From positions 558,001 through 622,000 of the forward strand of contig NZ_LT835160.1 of the NCBI RefSeq assembly GCF_900169715.1: a stretch of 64,000 bases of DNA, given 5' to 3'. Positions 10,348-19,445 of the stretch are shown here, in pieces. Origin of the DNA: Kocuria massiliensis. GTDB taxonomy: Bacteria; Actinomycetota; Actinomycetes; Actinomycetales; Micrococcaceae. A model generated the notes under the pieces. The model searched no databases, was not told the origin of the DNA, and was given only the letters and a program-made list of their open reading frames with translations. Each line of letters starts with the position of its first letter. Within the stretch, counting starts at the first letter, position 1. The position numbers and the translations under genes were made by a program.

Positions 10348-12015
10348 TCATGCCGTCTCCTGGCTTTTGCTCTTCGACCGAGCCGAGGCGCGCCGCAATT
10401 GCAGCGACCCCACGAACCCGAGGACGAGGAAGACCACGGCCACCAGAAGCGCCCACCGGGTCGCGTCCGCGAATCCGGAGCTCAGCGCATCGACCACCGA
10501 CGCGGAATTCGCGCCCACGCTCCCGGAAGCAGCCTGGTCGCGAAGCTGCGGGATAAGCCCTCCAGCCGACTGACGCGTGGCTTCCGCAAGCTGATCCGAT
10601 TGCCCCTGACTCAGGCCTGTCCCGTTCAACGACGACGGCAACGTAAGGCTCAGAGATACCGAAAGCGCCGCTCCAGCGAAGGCCGTTCCGAGAGCGGACC
10701 CGATTTGCCGCACCGTGGATTGCGTGGCCGAGGCCTGACCCGATACGTCGACGGGAATGTCTCGCAACACGGTGCCGGTCAGCTGTGCCGAAGCCAGGCC
10801 GAGGCCGAGGCCGTAAACCACCAACGGAATCGCGACCAGCCAACCCGGCGTCGAGGGGCCGACCAGGAAGGCAAGAACGACCGTTCCGACGACCTCCAAT
10901 CCGAGCCCGATCAACACGGTGCCTTCCGCACCGAACCGTGCCGCCAGGTGGCGTGCCGAGGCACCCGAGAAAAACGCTCCAAGCGCCATAGCGGCAAGGA
11001 TCAGCCCCGCCCCCATGAGGTTCAACCCCAGGGCGTTGGTGAGGTACAGCGGGAGCACAAAGATGATCGCGAATTCGCCCACAGCGACCATCGCGGCCGT
11101 GAGATTGCCCCAGGAGAACGTCGAAAACGTAAAGAGGTCGAGGTTGAGCAAGGCGGAGCGCTGGACCTTTTCGCGATGCCGTTCCCACAGTGCGAACAGG
11201 ATGATCGCGGCAATGCCGATGAACAATGCCACGGGGACAACCGAGATCGCCGCCGTCTTGGGCCAAACCGCACCATAAATGGAGAAATCCTCGGACGGAG
11301 TCCACCACCCCAGGTTCGGGCCTTCAATGACCGAGAAGACCAACGCCCCAAACCCGATGGCGCTGAGCAAGGCGCCGTCGACGTCGGCTCCCTTGCGATG
11401 TTCCGTGCTCCGAGTATTCGGAACGGTCACCACCGCAGCAATGATGATGAGAAGGCCCAACGGAATATTGATCAAAAAGATCCAATGCCACGAAGCCCAC
11501 TGCGTCAATGCACCGCCGGCGAGCGGGCCAATCGCTGCAGCACCGGACATGACCGCGCCCCACACGCCGAAGGCAGGTGCGCGATAAGGGCCGCGAAACA
11601 CGGCGTTCACGGTGGAAAGGGTGGATGGCATGATGAACGCCGCCCCCACCGCCTGAACTGCGCGAGCGCCGATCAGCGGGCCAGCAGAACCGGCCAAGGC
11701 CGCGAACAGGCTGCCGCCGATGAAGATCAGGAGCCCCAGAATAAACATCAGTTTGCGGCCCCAACGGTCCGCGAGCTTGCCGGTTGACAACAACAAGCCC
11801 GCAAGGAGGACAGCGTAGAGGCTGTTGACCCATTGCGCGTCCGTGAGGTCCAGGTTCACGTCGGCAATGATCGCGGGCAAGGCCACCCCGACGATCGTGC
11901 CGTCCAGGACGATCACGCCCAAACCGATCGCGAGAACGGCTAGGGCAACCCAATCCTTGGTGGACGGCCGAGGCGTGGTGCCGCTCGCGGACGATGAAGC
12001 CGCAACCGAGGTCAT
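10348..12015 (-). CDS. MFS drug/proton antiporter, DHA2 (EmrB/QacA) type
   Basis: 555 residues with about 14 predicted membrane helices, the DHA2 layout. LDGTIVGVALPAIIADVNL is the motif D1-like segment in helix 1, and LADRWGRKLMFILG is motif A in the loop after helix 2. GGALTQWASWHWIFLINIPL is motif C and its following signature in helix 5-6. It probably exports hydrophobic drugs or metabolites using the proton gradient. Its start overlaps the stop of the upstream DUF2871 gene by four bases (ATGA), so the two are translationally coupled. The substrate is not predictable. Confidence 0.9.
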   Translation of the reverse strand: MTSVAASSSASGTTPRPSTKDWVALAVLAIGLGVIVLDGTIVGVALPAIIADVNLDLTDAQWVNSLYAVLLAGLLLSTGKLADRWGRKLMFILGLLIFIGGSLFAALAGSAGPLIGARAVQAVGAAFIMPSTLSTVNAVFRGPYRAPAFGVWGAVMSGAAAIGPLAGGALTQWASWHWIFLINIPLGLLIIIAAVVTVPNTRSTEHRKGADVDGALLSAIGFGALVFSVIEGPNLGWWTPSEDFSIYGAVWPKTAAISVVPVALFIGIAAIILFALWERHREKVQRSALLNLDLFTFSTFSWGNLTAAMVAVGEFAIIFVLPLYLTNALGLNLMGAGLILAAMALGAFFSGASARHLAARFGAEGTVLIGLGLEVVGTVVLAFLVGPSTPGWLVAIPLVVYGLGLGLASAQLTGTVLRDIPVDVSGQASATQSTVRQIGSALGTAFAGAALSVSLSLTLPSSLNGTGLSQGQSDQLAEATRQSAGGLIPQLRDQAASGSVGANSASVVDALSSGFADATRWALLVAVVFLVLGFVGSLQLRRASARSKSKSQETA

Positions 12016-12461
12016 GCTGAAGCCTCCACACCCTTCACGGAATCGTGCTGGTCGCGAACCACGGCCCGACGCAGGGCGATGAACAGGACGATCATTCCGG
12101 CGGTAATCAGCATGTGACCGATCCCAGCAATACCCGCGATCATCGCATTGGACTCTTCACCCAGGACCGTGAGCATTCCGTGCCACACCATGGTCCCGGA
12201 GGTGACGACGACGCCCGCGTTATACAACCAGAAGAACCAAGAGAACAGCTTGGGGCTACGAGAGATCCCGAAGACCTTTTCCAATGCCAGCACCACGAGG
12301 AGCACGATGAATCCGAGCGTGAGGAGGTGCGTATGTACGACACTCAGCTGGGTGAATCCACCCTCCGGGAAGTCATTGGCCTTCGTGAATTCTCGGTAGA
12401 AAAGTCCGGAGAGGACTCCCACCACCATGTAGATAAATGCGGCGTTGACGAGCTTTTTCAT
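12012..12461 (-). CDS. DUF2871 four-helix membrane protein
   Basis: 149 residues from the ATG at 12461, which has AAGGTG seven bases upstream; the longer frame has no ribosome site. Four hydrophobic helices are clear. VVHTHLLTLGFIVLLVVLALE and VVTSGTMVWHGMLTVLG carry in-membrane histidines as in haem- or quinone-linked small membrane proteins, but DUF2871 has no proven function. It is coupled to the downstream MFS exporter by an ATGA overlap, so the pair may act together. The 12,462-12,641 gap to pabB holds an AT-rich promoter-like stretch. Confidence 0.78.
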   Translation of the reverse strand: MKKLVNAAFIYMVVGVLSGLFYREFTKANDFPEGGFTQLSVVHTHLLTLGFIVLLVVLALEKVFGISRSPKLFSWFFWLYNAGVVVTSGTMVWHGMLTVLGEESNAMIAGIAGIGHMLITAGMIVLFIALRRAVVRDQHDSVKGVEASA

Positions 12462-12641
12462 GATGCACCTTCGAACGTGAATTGGTGAATAGCTGCCACA
12501 AAACATCGTTCTGTGACCTAAGTTGTTTCAATTTCACCAAATCCTCGCGCGCGCGTCATGGCAGGAACGGTTGAATTGTGATCAACCTTTTGGTTGATGT
12601 CGGTGAGAGACCACGCGGCCAGAAGACCCCGAGGCGACAGC

Positions 12642-14144
12642 TCAACCGCGCTCGAGCTGGGCAATTCTCCGGAGGGGCGCTTCCAATTTGGTCAACATTT
12701 CCTCGTACTCGGCCGCTGGGTCGGAATCGGCCACCACTGCGCCGCCTGCACTCACGCTGATTTCGGTAGATTTCCCGTCGGCGCCCGGCGTCAACACGGC
12801 GGTGCGAATCACTATCGACACATCGGAACGACGCCGCCCCAGAACCCCCAAGGCCCCCGAATAGACTCCACGCGCTCGTCTCTCAAGCCGCTGAATAATC
12901 TCGAGGGTTCGTGGCTTGGGAGCCCCCGTCATGGATCCCCCGGGAAACGCGGCCCGGAGCATGTCGATCACGGTTCGGCCCTCGGCCAGACGCCCGCGAA
13001 CCGTGGAAACGAGCTGGTGCACCGTCGAATAGCTTTCAATGCCCATGAGGACCGGTACGTGAACTGACGCGGGATCGCAGACCATCGAGAAATCGTTGCG
13101 CATGAGGTCCACAATCATGAGGTTTTCGGCGCGAGACTTGGGGTCGTGCGCCAGCCATTCTGCCGCCCGCGCGTCCTCCGCGGGGTCCGGGCACCGCCGC
13201 ACCGTCCCCTTAATAGGCTTCGCTTCACACCACCCCTGGTCGTTCACGGAGAGGAACCGCTCCGGGCTCGATGAAAGGATCGCGACGTCGTCACACCATA
13301 GAAAGGCCGCGTGAGGTGCCGGGTTGCCGCGGCGTTGGCCCCGGTAAACACCAAGAACTTCGGGAAAGCCCCACGGCATGTCGATAATTCCCCGAGATTC
13401 CGCGGTCAGGCACACCTCGTAGGAATTTCCCTGGCGTATCTCCTCGAGCGATTCCTCGACCGCTCGGAGATAGTTTCCACGGTCCGGCAGAGGCAACTTG
13501 GGGATCGCGACGTCGGCCGGTGGTTCCCAGACTTCGGCGGCCCGATGCACCCGATCTATCCAGTCGCAGTCCCCCACAACCCACGATTGACCCGAGTGGT
13601 GGTCCACCATGACCAAGCGTTCCGAACGCATCCACACGGCGTCCGGGGTGTCCGCGGTGTAGGGGGCGGCGCCTTCGAGGTCTTCCGCGACTTCGTATCC
13701 CAGATAACCAAACCAGGCGCCGACGACGTCGCGCACCTCCTCCGGGAAAGATTCCGAGGATTTCAGGCGGGGTGATTGGTCCGGTGCAGCCAGACGCCGG
13801 TCAAGCACGTCGAGAATCGTCCCGGTGTACGTTTCACGGTGCGAACCGTCCATGCCGAGAACTTCGACCCGAGGCGTGCGCCGCCCCGCGTCGTCGTAGC
13901 GAAGCACCTCGGTGGGCAACCCAAAAACGCTCCACCGTGACGGTGCCCCACCGGCGATCCCGGCAGAGGCGGAATCCAGCCACATCGCATAACGGCACCT
14001 GACGTGCTCCGCACGCTCCGTCTCACGAACCAGATACGCCAATGCCGCCCCGGCGTCGTCCACAAAATGTGGTGAATTAACCCTAGTGACTCGGAGGAAA
14101 CCTTCCCCCACAGGGCTACCATGAGGAAGACCGTGCTCGTGCAT
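12642..14144 (-). CDS. pabB: Aminodeoxychorismate synthase component I (chorismate-binding)
   Basis: About 500 residues from the ATG at 14144; the frame is open for 41 more codons but that stretch has no ribosome site and overlaps the likely divergent promoter. It makes 4-amino-4-deoxychorismate for folate. ILSSSPERFLSV, KPIKGTVRR, AENLMIVDLMRNDFSMVCDP and FPGGSMTGAPKPRTLEIIQ are the chorismate-binding signatures. The PIKGT lysine points to ADC synthase rather than anthranilate synthase. No glutamine amidotransferase or pabC is adjacent. It is transcribed away from the glutamate-synthase-like gene. Confidence 0.88.
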   Translation of the reverse strand: MHEHGLPHGSPVGEGFLRVTRVNSPHFVDDAGAALAYLVRETERAEHVRCRYAMWLDSASAGIAGGAPSRWSVFGLPTEVLRYDDAGRRTPRVEVLGMDGSHRETYTGTILDVLDRRLAAPDQSPRLKSSESFPEEVRDVVGAWFGYLGYEVAEDLEGAAPYTADTPDAVWMRSERLVMVDHHSGQSWVVGDCDWIDRVHRAAEVWEPPADVAIPKLPLPDRGNYLRAVEESLEEIRQGNSYEVCLTAESRGIIDMPWGFPEVLGVYRGQRRGNPAPHAAFLWCDDVAILSSSPERFLSVNDQGWCEAKPIKGTVRRCPDPAEDARAAEWLAHDPKSRAENLMIVDLMRNDFSMVCDPASVHVPVLMGIESYSTVHQLVSTVRGRLAEGRTVIDMLRAAFPGGSMTGAPKPRTLEIIQRLERRARGVYSGALGVLGRRRSDVSIVIRTAVLTPGADGKSTEISVSAGGAVVADSDPAAEYEEMLTKLEAPLRRIAQLERG

Positions 14145-14226
14145 GGATGATATTTTTCCACGCCGTTGCCCTCGGCGTTTGGACCAACCTCGGCCCCATT
14201 CGTGGATCGCCTGCAAGGAGTTGAAT

Positions 14227-15786
14227 ATGTCTCGGTCAGCCAAACGGATCGCCGCATCACTCGGCATTTCAGGGGCAGCCGGACTGCTCGGGGTCGCGAC
14301 TCACGACATCCTTCAAAAGAAGCACACGATTCTGCGCAATTTCCCGGTGTTGGGCCACGCCCGGTACCTCATGGAATTCATCCGTCCGGAAATCCAGCAG
14401 TACTTCATCGAAAACAACTACGACGGCCGTCCCTTCGACCGAGATACTCGCACGATGATCTACGAACGGGCCAAGGGCCTCGGAGGGGAGCAAGCCTTCG
14501 GCACCGAGCGCAAGGTCCTCCGCCCTGGCCACGACTTCTTGCTGCACACCATGGCTCCCGTGGAACCGCTCGCGGAAGCCCCGCGGCAACGTTTGGGCGG
14601 GCCGGATTGCACTCAGCCGTACGAGATTTCCCTGTTCAACATTTCCTCGATGAGCTTCGGGGCTCTTTCGGCCAATGCCGTGATGGCCATGAATAAAGGC
14701 GCCGCGATGGGCGGGTTTTCGCAGGAAACCGGCGAAGGCGGACTGACCAAGTACCACTTGAAATATGGTGCGGACGTCGTCTGGGAATTTGGCTCCGGAT
14801 ATTTCGGCTGCCGCACCAAAGAAGGCCGCTTCAACGACGAGGTCTTTGCCGAGAAGGCCGCAAAGCCTGAAATCAAAGCCATCCTCATCAAGCTCAGCCA
14901 GGGCGCTAAGCCGGGCCTCGGCGGAGTGCTCCCCGGAGAGAAGGTCACCCCGGAGATTGCCGAGGCTCGCGGGGTGCCGGAGGGAGAAACCTGCGTCAGC
15001 CCCGCGGCTCATCCCGAATTCTCGACGCCGCGCGAGCTCGTGGAATTCATCGCCCGCGTGCGCAAGGCGGCCCAGGGCAAACCGGTCGGCATCAAATTTT
15101 GCGTCGGTTCCCGCATCGAGGTTCTGGCCCTGTGCAAGGCGATGCTCGAAACCGGCATCACGCCGGACTGGATCACCGTAGACGGCTCAGAGGGCGGGAC
15201 CGGTGCCGCGCCGGTCGAGTTTGAGGACGCCGTCGGGATGCCCCTCACGGAAGGCCTGATCACGGTCCATAACGCCCTGATGGGGGTCGGATTGCGGGAT
15301 CGTGTGGCCGTGGGCGTTGCGGGCAAGGTGGTGGGCGGCGCAGACATCGTGCGTCGCATGGCCTTGGGAGCCGACTTCACCAACAGTGCGCGCGGCATGA
15401 TGATGGCCACGGGATGCATTCAGGCCCAGAAATGCAATACGAATTCTTGCCCCTCGGGTGTGGCCACACAGAATCCGCGACTCGCTCGCGGGATCGACGT
15501 CGAGAATAAAGGCGAGCGCGTCAAGAACTTCCACGTGGGCACCATGAATTCGGCCATGAGAATTCTCGCCTCGATGGGCCTGCAATCGTTCAAGGACCTG
15601 GGTCCGGAACACGTGATGCACCGGATCGACTCCACGAGTTCGGCGTCATACCGGAAGATGTACACCTGGTTGACCACGAATTCCCTCTTGGACGGCACCG
15701 CCTCCGAGGACTGGATGGAGCCGTGGAACCGCGCCGACCCGGAAACCTTCATGGTCAGCAAGCACCAGCACACGCGCGTGGGTTGA
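14227..15786 (+). CDS. FMN-binding glutamate synthase family protein
   Basis: 519 residues from the ATG at 14227, preceded by AAGGAGTTGAAT. It resembles the FMN/[3Fe-4S] synthase domain of glutamate synthase alone, without the glutaminase part. A short hydrophobic N-terminus (ISGAAGLLGVATHDIL) may anchor it to the membrane. ISSMSFGALSANAVMAMNKG, SQGAKPGLGG, TVDGSEGGTGAAP and the cluster-like ATGCIQAQKCNTNSCPSGVA are the FMN and iron-sulfur motifs. Such stand-alone proteins are of uncertain substrate; some take part in glutamate or methylamine metabolism. It is divergent from pabB. Confidence 0.85.
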   Translation: MSRSAKRIAASLGISGAAGLLGVATHDILQKKHTILRNFPVLGHARYLMEFIRPEIQQYFIENNYDGRPFDRDTRTMIYERAKGLGGEQAFGTERKVLRPGHDFLLHTMAPVEPLAEAPRQRLGGPDCTQPYEISLFNISSMSFGALSANAVMAMNKGAAMGGFSQETGEGGLTKYHLKYGADVVWEFGSGYFGCRTKEGRFNDEVFAEKAAKPEIKAILIKLSQGAKPGLGGVLPGEKVTPEIAEARGVPEGETCVSPAAHPEFSTPRELVEFIARVRKAAQGKPVGIKFCVGSRIEVLALCKAMLETGITPDWITVDGSEGGTGAAPVEFEDAVGMPLTEGLITVHNALMGVGLRDRVAVGVAGKVVGGADIVRRMALGADFTNSARGMMMATGCIQAQKCNTNSCPSGVATQNPRLARGIDVENKGERVKNFHVGTMNSAMRILASMGLQSFKDLGPEHVMHRIDSTSSASYRKMYTWLTTNSLLDGTASEDWMEPWNRADPETFMVSKHQHTRVG

Positions 15787-15837
15787 CCGCTCACGAGGAC
15801 GCGGCCGAGGATCCCCGCCCGCGTCCATCCGCATCAA

Positions 15838-17037
15838 TTAGGCGAAAGCGGACTGCCCCGTGATGTCCCGTCCCACGATGAGCCGCTGAATATTCTCGGT
15901 GCCCTCGTAGGTGTGCACGCCCTCGATGTCGAACATGTGCCGGATCACGTGGTTCTCGAGAAGCACGCCATTGCCGCCCAGGAGGTCCCGAGCGGTCGAG
16001 AGCACCTCCCGCGCCTTCGTCGTGTTGTGCACCTTGAACAGGCTTGCTTGCTGATCGCGGAGCTTGCCCGCTTCCTGAAGTTCGGCGATGCGCACGCACA
16101 TGAGCTGCATATCAGTGATCTCGGAGAGCATCCGGACGAGCCGCTCCTGCACCATCTGGAATTTGGCGAGGGGCTTGCCGAATTGGATGCGCTGTTTGCT
16201 GTACTCCAACGCCGCTTCGTAACCGGCGACGGCGTGGCCCAAGGCAGACCACGCCACGCCGACCCGCGTCTGCACCAAGACCTGGGAGACGTCCTTGAAC
16301 GTTTTTGCGCCCGGCAGCAGGTTCGCCTCGGGCACGCGGACGTCGTTCAGGCTGATGCGTGCCTGGTGGATTGCGCGCAAGGTGCCTTTGCCCTCGATGA
16401 TCTCGGCATCGTATCCGGCCGAATCTTGATCCACGATGAATCCGCGGACGTTGTTTTCTTCGTCCCGTGCCCAGACGACGGTGATGCCACCGGATGCGCC
16501 GTTGCCAATCCACTTCTTTTCGCCCGTCAGGATGTATTCCGACCCGCTCTTGACGGCGCGGGTTTCCAGGGACACCGAATCGGAACCATGCGTGGGTTCG
16601 GTCAGGGCGAAGGAGCCGAGAAGGCTGGCGTCGGCGAGAGGGCCCTCGTACTTGGATTTTTGCTCGTCCGAGCCGAACAGGGCGATCGAACGCAGCGCGA
16701 GCCCGCCCTGGACGGCGACGGCGGTGGCCATGGACCCGTCCCATCGGGACAATTCCATGGTCACCAACCCTGCGCCGAGTGCCGAGAGTTTCCAGTGCCC
16801 GGGAATGTCCAGGCCGTCCGTCATGAGGTCGAGTTCTCCGATCCGACGGACCAGGTCCAGCGGGTACTCCGAACGATCCCAATAGCCGTTGATGAGCGGA
16901 AGAATCTCGCGACCGTACTGGCGGGACTGGTTCCAGGCTTCGCGATCCTCATCGCTGAGGTCTGCGAACACACCGAGGTAGTCGGCGTCGACGGGGTCGG
17001 TGAGGTCGTACGAGGGCTCGGGGTTCACGGGGCTCAC
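15838..17037 (-). CDS. Acyl-CoA dehydrogenase, glutaryl-CoA dehydrogenase-like
   Basis: 399 residues from the GTG at 17037, which follows AAAGGAGAGACC; the longer frame is rejected because its upstream codons lack a ribosome site. It is an FAD flavoenzyme that introduces a 2,3-double bond into an acyl-CoA. FALTEPTHGSDSVSLET, EKKWIGNG, RIQFGKPLAKFQMVQERLV and the catalytic-Glu region TYEGTENIQRLIVGRDITG match the family. The YEGT glutamate and short length favour the glutaryl/isovaleryl group. A second, related gene is at 19.4-20.6 kb, with a thiolase and SDR between them, suggesting a shared acyl-CoA degradation locus. Confidence 0.88.
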   Translation of the reverse strand: MSPVNPEPSYDLTDPVDADYLGVFADLSDEDREAWNQSRQYGREILPLINGYWDRSEYPLDLVRRIGELDLMTDGLDIPGHWKLSALGAGLVTMELSRWDGSMATAVAVQGGLALRSIALFGSDEQKSKYEGPLADASLLGSFALTEPTHGSDSVSLETRAVKSGSEYILTGEKKWIGNGASGGITVVWARDEENNVRGFIVDQDSAGYDAEIIEGKGTLRAIHQARISLNDVRVPEANLLPGAKTFKDVSQVLVQTRVGVAWSALGHAVAGYEAALEYSKQRIQFGKPLAKFQMVQERLVRMLSEITDMQLMCVRIAELQEAGKLRDQQASLFKVHNTTKAREVLSTARDLLGGNGVLLENHVIRHMFDIEGVHTYEGTENIQRLIVGRDITGQSAFA

Positions 17038-17293
17038 GGTCTCTCCTTTGAGTTGGTGCACGTGACGTTGGTTTCCCACGGCTCAAGGGCCGCAGATCCT
17101 GGGCAGGCCACGCGGCATCGCCCAGGATGGTAATCCGAATCACAGTCTAATGCCCGATACCCTCGGTATGGGACAAAAATACCCGGCGTGACCAGCCCAT
17201 TCGCTCCTGGCCACGCTCAGCCGACGCCCAACGCCTCTTCCCGCTCCGCCCGAACGCCGGGGGTCAGACTGAGGCGCTTCAGAGTGTTCGGCA

Positions 17294-18448
17294 TCAGGCG
17301 TCTAGTCTCTCGAGGATGGTCACATTGGCCTGACCTCCACCCTCACACATGGTTTGCAGGCCAAAACGTCCGTCAGTTTGCTCCAAGGTATGGAGCAGGG
17401 TGGTCATGAGTCGTGCGCCGGTGGCGCCGATGGGGTGACCCAGTGCGATGGCACCACCCCGACGATTCACCGTCGCCATATCCGGTTTCAGCTCACGTTC
17501 CCACGCGAGAACCACCCCAGCGAAGGCTTCGTTGATTTCGACGGCATCCATATCGTCGAGGGACATCCCAGTTTTCTCTAGGGCGCGTCGCGTCGCCCGG
17601 ATGGGAGCGGTGAGCATCTGGACGGGGTCGTCTCCGCGGGCGGACAGATGATGGATTCGGGCACGGGGCGTCAGGCTGTACTTGTCGACGGCGCGCTCCG
17701 AGGCTAGGACCAGCACGGCGGCGCCGTCGGATATCTGTGATGCCGATGCCGCGGTGTGCACCCCACCCGGACGGATCGGCTCGAGTTCCGCCATCTTGCG
17801 GCGATTCGGTTCACGGGGGCCTTCGTCGCGAGAAACATCGCCCACAGGGACGATCTCGTCATCAAAATCGCCGGCTTCCTGGGCCGCACGTGCGCGACGA
17901 TGGGATTCGAGGGCGAAGGCTTCGGCGTCGTTCCGGGTGATGCCCCAGCGTTCGGCCATGAGCTCGACGCCGCGGAACTGCGAGATCTCCTGCCTCCCGT
18001 ATCGCTGTTCCCACGCGCGCGCCCCAGCGAACGGATGAGGAAAACCGAGCTCTTGAGTGGCCGTGTTGGCCCAGCCGAGGGGAATCGAGCTCATGGATTG
18101 CACGCCGCCGGCCATCACCACATCGCTGGTTCCCGACATCACCGCTTGGGCCGCATAATGAATCGCCTGCTGGCCCGAACCGCACTGCCGGTCGATGGTC
18201 GTTCCCGGGACCGCCTCGGAGCCTCCGGCGGCGAGCCATGCCGTGCGGGCGATGTCGAAGGCTTGCGGTCCAACTTGGTCGATGCATCCAAGAATGATCT
18301 CGTCGTATTCCTCGGACTCGATCCCGAGCCTGTTCAGCGCGGCACCGATGGGCACCGCGGCAAGGTCCACGGGATGGACCCCAGAAAGACCACCTTGACG
18401 GCGACCGACCGGGGTGCGAAGCGCTTCGACGATGTACGCCTCGGACAT
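17294..18448 (-). CDS. Acetyl-CoA acetyltransferase (thiolase)
   Basis: 384 residues from the ATG at 18448 after AGGAGGAACC; a longer frame without ribosome site is rejected. The catalytic Cys is at about residue 89 in DRQCGSGQQA, INEAFAGVVLAWE is intact, GHPIGATGARL holds the active-site His, and CEGGGQANVTI holds the second Cys. It should perform the last, thiolytic step of acyl-CoA degradation. The SDR gene lies 49 bases upstream and the two probably form an operon. It is only distantly similar to the thiolase at 221-1423. Confidence 0.92.
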   Translation of the reverse strand: MSEAYIVEALRTPVGRRQGGLSGVHPVDLAAVPIGAALNRLGIESEEYDEIILGCIDQVGPQAFDIARTAWLAAGGSEAVPGTTIDRQCGSGQQAIHYAAQAVMSGTSDVVMAGGVQSMSSIPLGWANTATQELGFPHPFAGARAWEQRYGRQEISQFRGVELMAERWGITRNDAEAFALESHRRARAAQEAGDFDDEIVPVGDVSRDEGPREPNRRKMAELEPIRPGGVHTAASASQISDGAAVLVLASERAVDKYSLTPRARIHHLSARGDDPVQMLTAPIRATRRALEKTGMSLDDMDAVEINEAFAGVVLAWERELKPDMATVNRRGGAIALGHPIGATGARLMTTLLHTLEQTDGRFGLQTMCEGGGQANVTILERLDA

Positions 18449-18497
18449 GGTTCCTCCTGAAATAGGCTCGCCTCTGGGCGAGCGGTGCGTGGTGAAC

Positions 18498-19262
18498 TTA
18501 GCGCGGTGACATGCGGATCGCGCCATCCATGCGGGTGACCTGGCCGTTGAGGTAGTCGTGGCGAATGATGTCCAGGGCCAACTCGGCGTATTCATCGGGC
18601 GTGGCCAAACGGTGCGGGAAAGGAACGGATTGTTCCAGAGTCGTGCGGAATTCGGGGTCGATACCGGCCATCATGGGCGTATCGACAATTCCGGGCGCGA
18701 TGGTGTTGACGCGAATCCCATGGCTCGCAAGGTCACGGGCAGCCGGAAGCGTCAGCCCGACGACGCCTCCCTTCGAACTCGCGTACGCCGCCTGACCAAC
18801 CTGCCCCTCGAACGCAGCCACGGAAGCAGTATTGATGATGACGCCGCGCTGGCCATCCTCATCCACCGGCTCAGTTGCGGCGATGGCCTCGGCGGCAAGA
18901 GCCAAGACCTGGAATGTGCCAATGAGGTTGACGGTGATCACTGCGGTGTATTTGGCGAAGTCGTGGACCCCACCCTTGCCGAGAATTCTCCCGGGAGTGC
19001 CAATACCGGCGCAGTTGATCGCGACGCGCAGCGGGCCGGTTCCACCGTTGACAGCTTGATCGACTCCGGCTTTAACGGATTCTGGGTCGGTGACGTCCAC
19101 GGGGAGGTAGGTGATCCCCTCCTGCGCTGCGGCGTCGTCGATGGCACGCTGGAGGTCGAATACGTAGACGTGGGCACCTTGTTCAACCAGGCGCAGGGCC
19201 GTCGCACGGCCTAGGCCAGAGGCGCCCCCGGTCACAATGGCTGATATTCCGTGAAGTTCCAT
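18498..19262 (-). CDS. Short-chain dehydrogenase, 3-hydroxyacyl-CoA dehydrogenase type 2-like
   Basis: 254 residues. TGGASGLGRATALRLVEQGA is the NAD-binding Rossmann motif, INCAGIGTPGRIL replaces NNAG with a form typical of the human HSD17B10 group, and IINTASVAAFEGQVGQAAYASSKGG supplies Ser, Tyr and Lys of the catalytic set. APGIVDTPMMAG follows. The closest functional idea is NAD-dependent oxidation of 3-hydroxyacyl-CoA. Its position just upstream of a thiolase and between two acyl-CoA dehydrogenases fits that role. Confidence 0.88.
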   Translation of the reverse strand: MELHGISAIVTGGASGLGRATALRLVEQGAHVYVFDLQRAIDDAAAQEGITYLPVDVTDPESVKAGVDQAVNGGTGPLRVAINCAGIGTPGRILGKGGVHDFAKYTAVITVNLIGTFQVLALAAEAIAATEPVDEDGQRGVIINTASVAAFEGQVGQAAYASSKGGVVGLTLPAARDLASHGIRVNTIAPGIVDTPMMAGIDPEFRTTLEQSVPFPHRLATPDEYAELALDIIRHDYLNGQVTRMDGAIRMSPR

Positions 19263-19445
19263 GGTTCTCCTTCATTGACACGCGACCGTCGACGTCGACA
19301 ATTCGCGCAGGTGACGATCTCCATTCATCGTAACGTGGATCACACCCAGTCCCATCTCTTCCGCACAGGTGACCACTCCGCGGAAGCCAACGCCGTCTTA
19401 CTGGGCACCCAGAAAACGTCCTGCAGACTGGCCCACTTTGTGGAA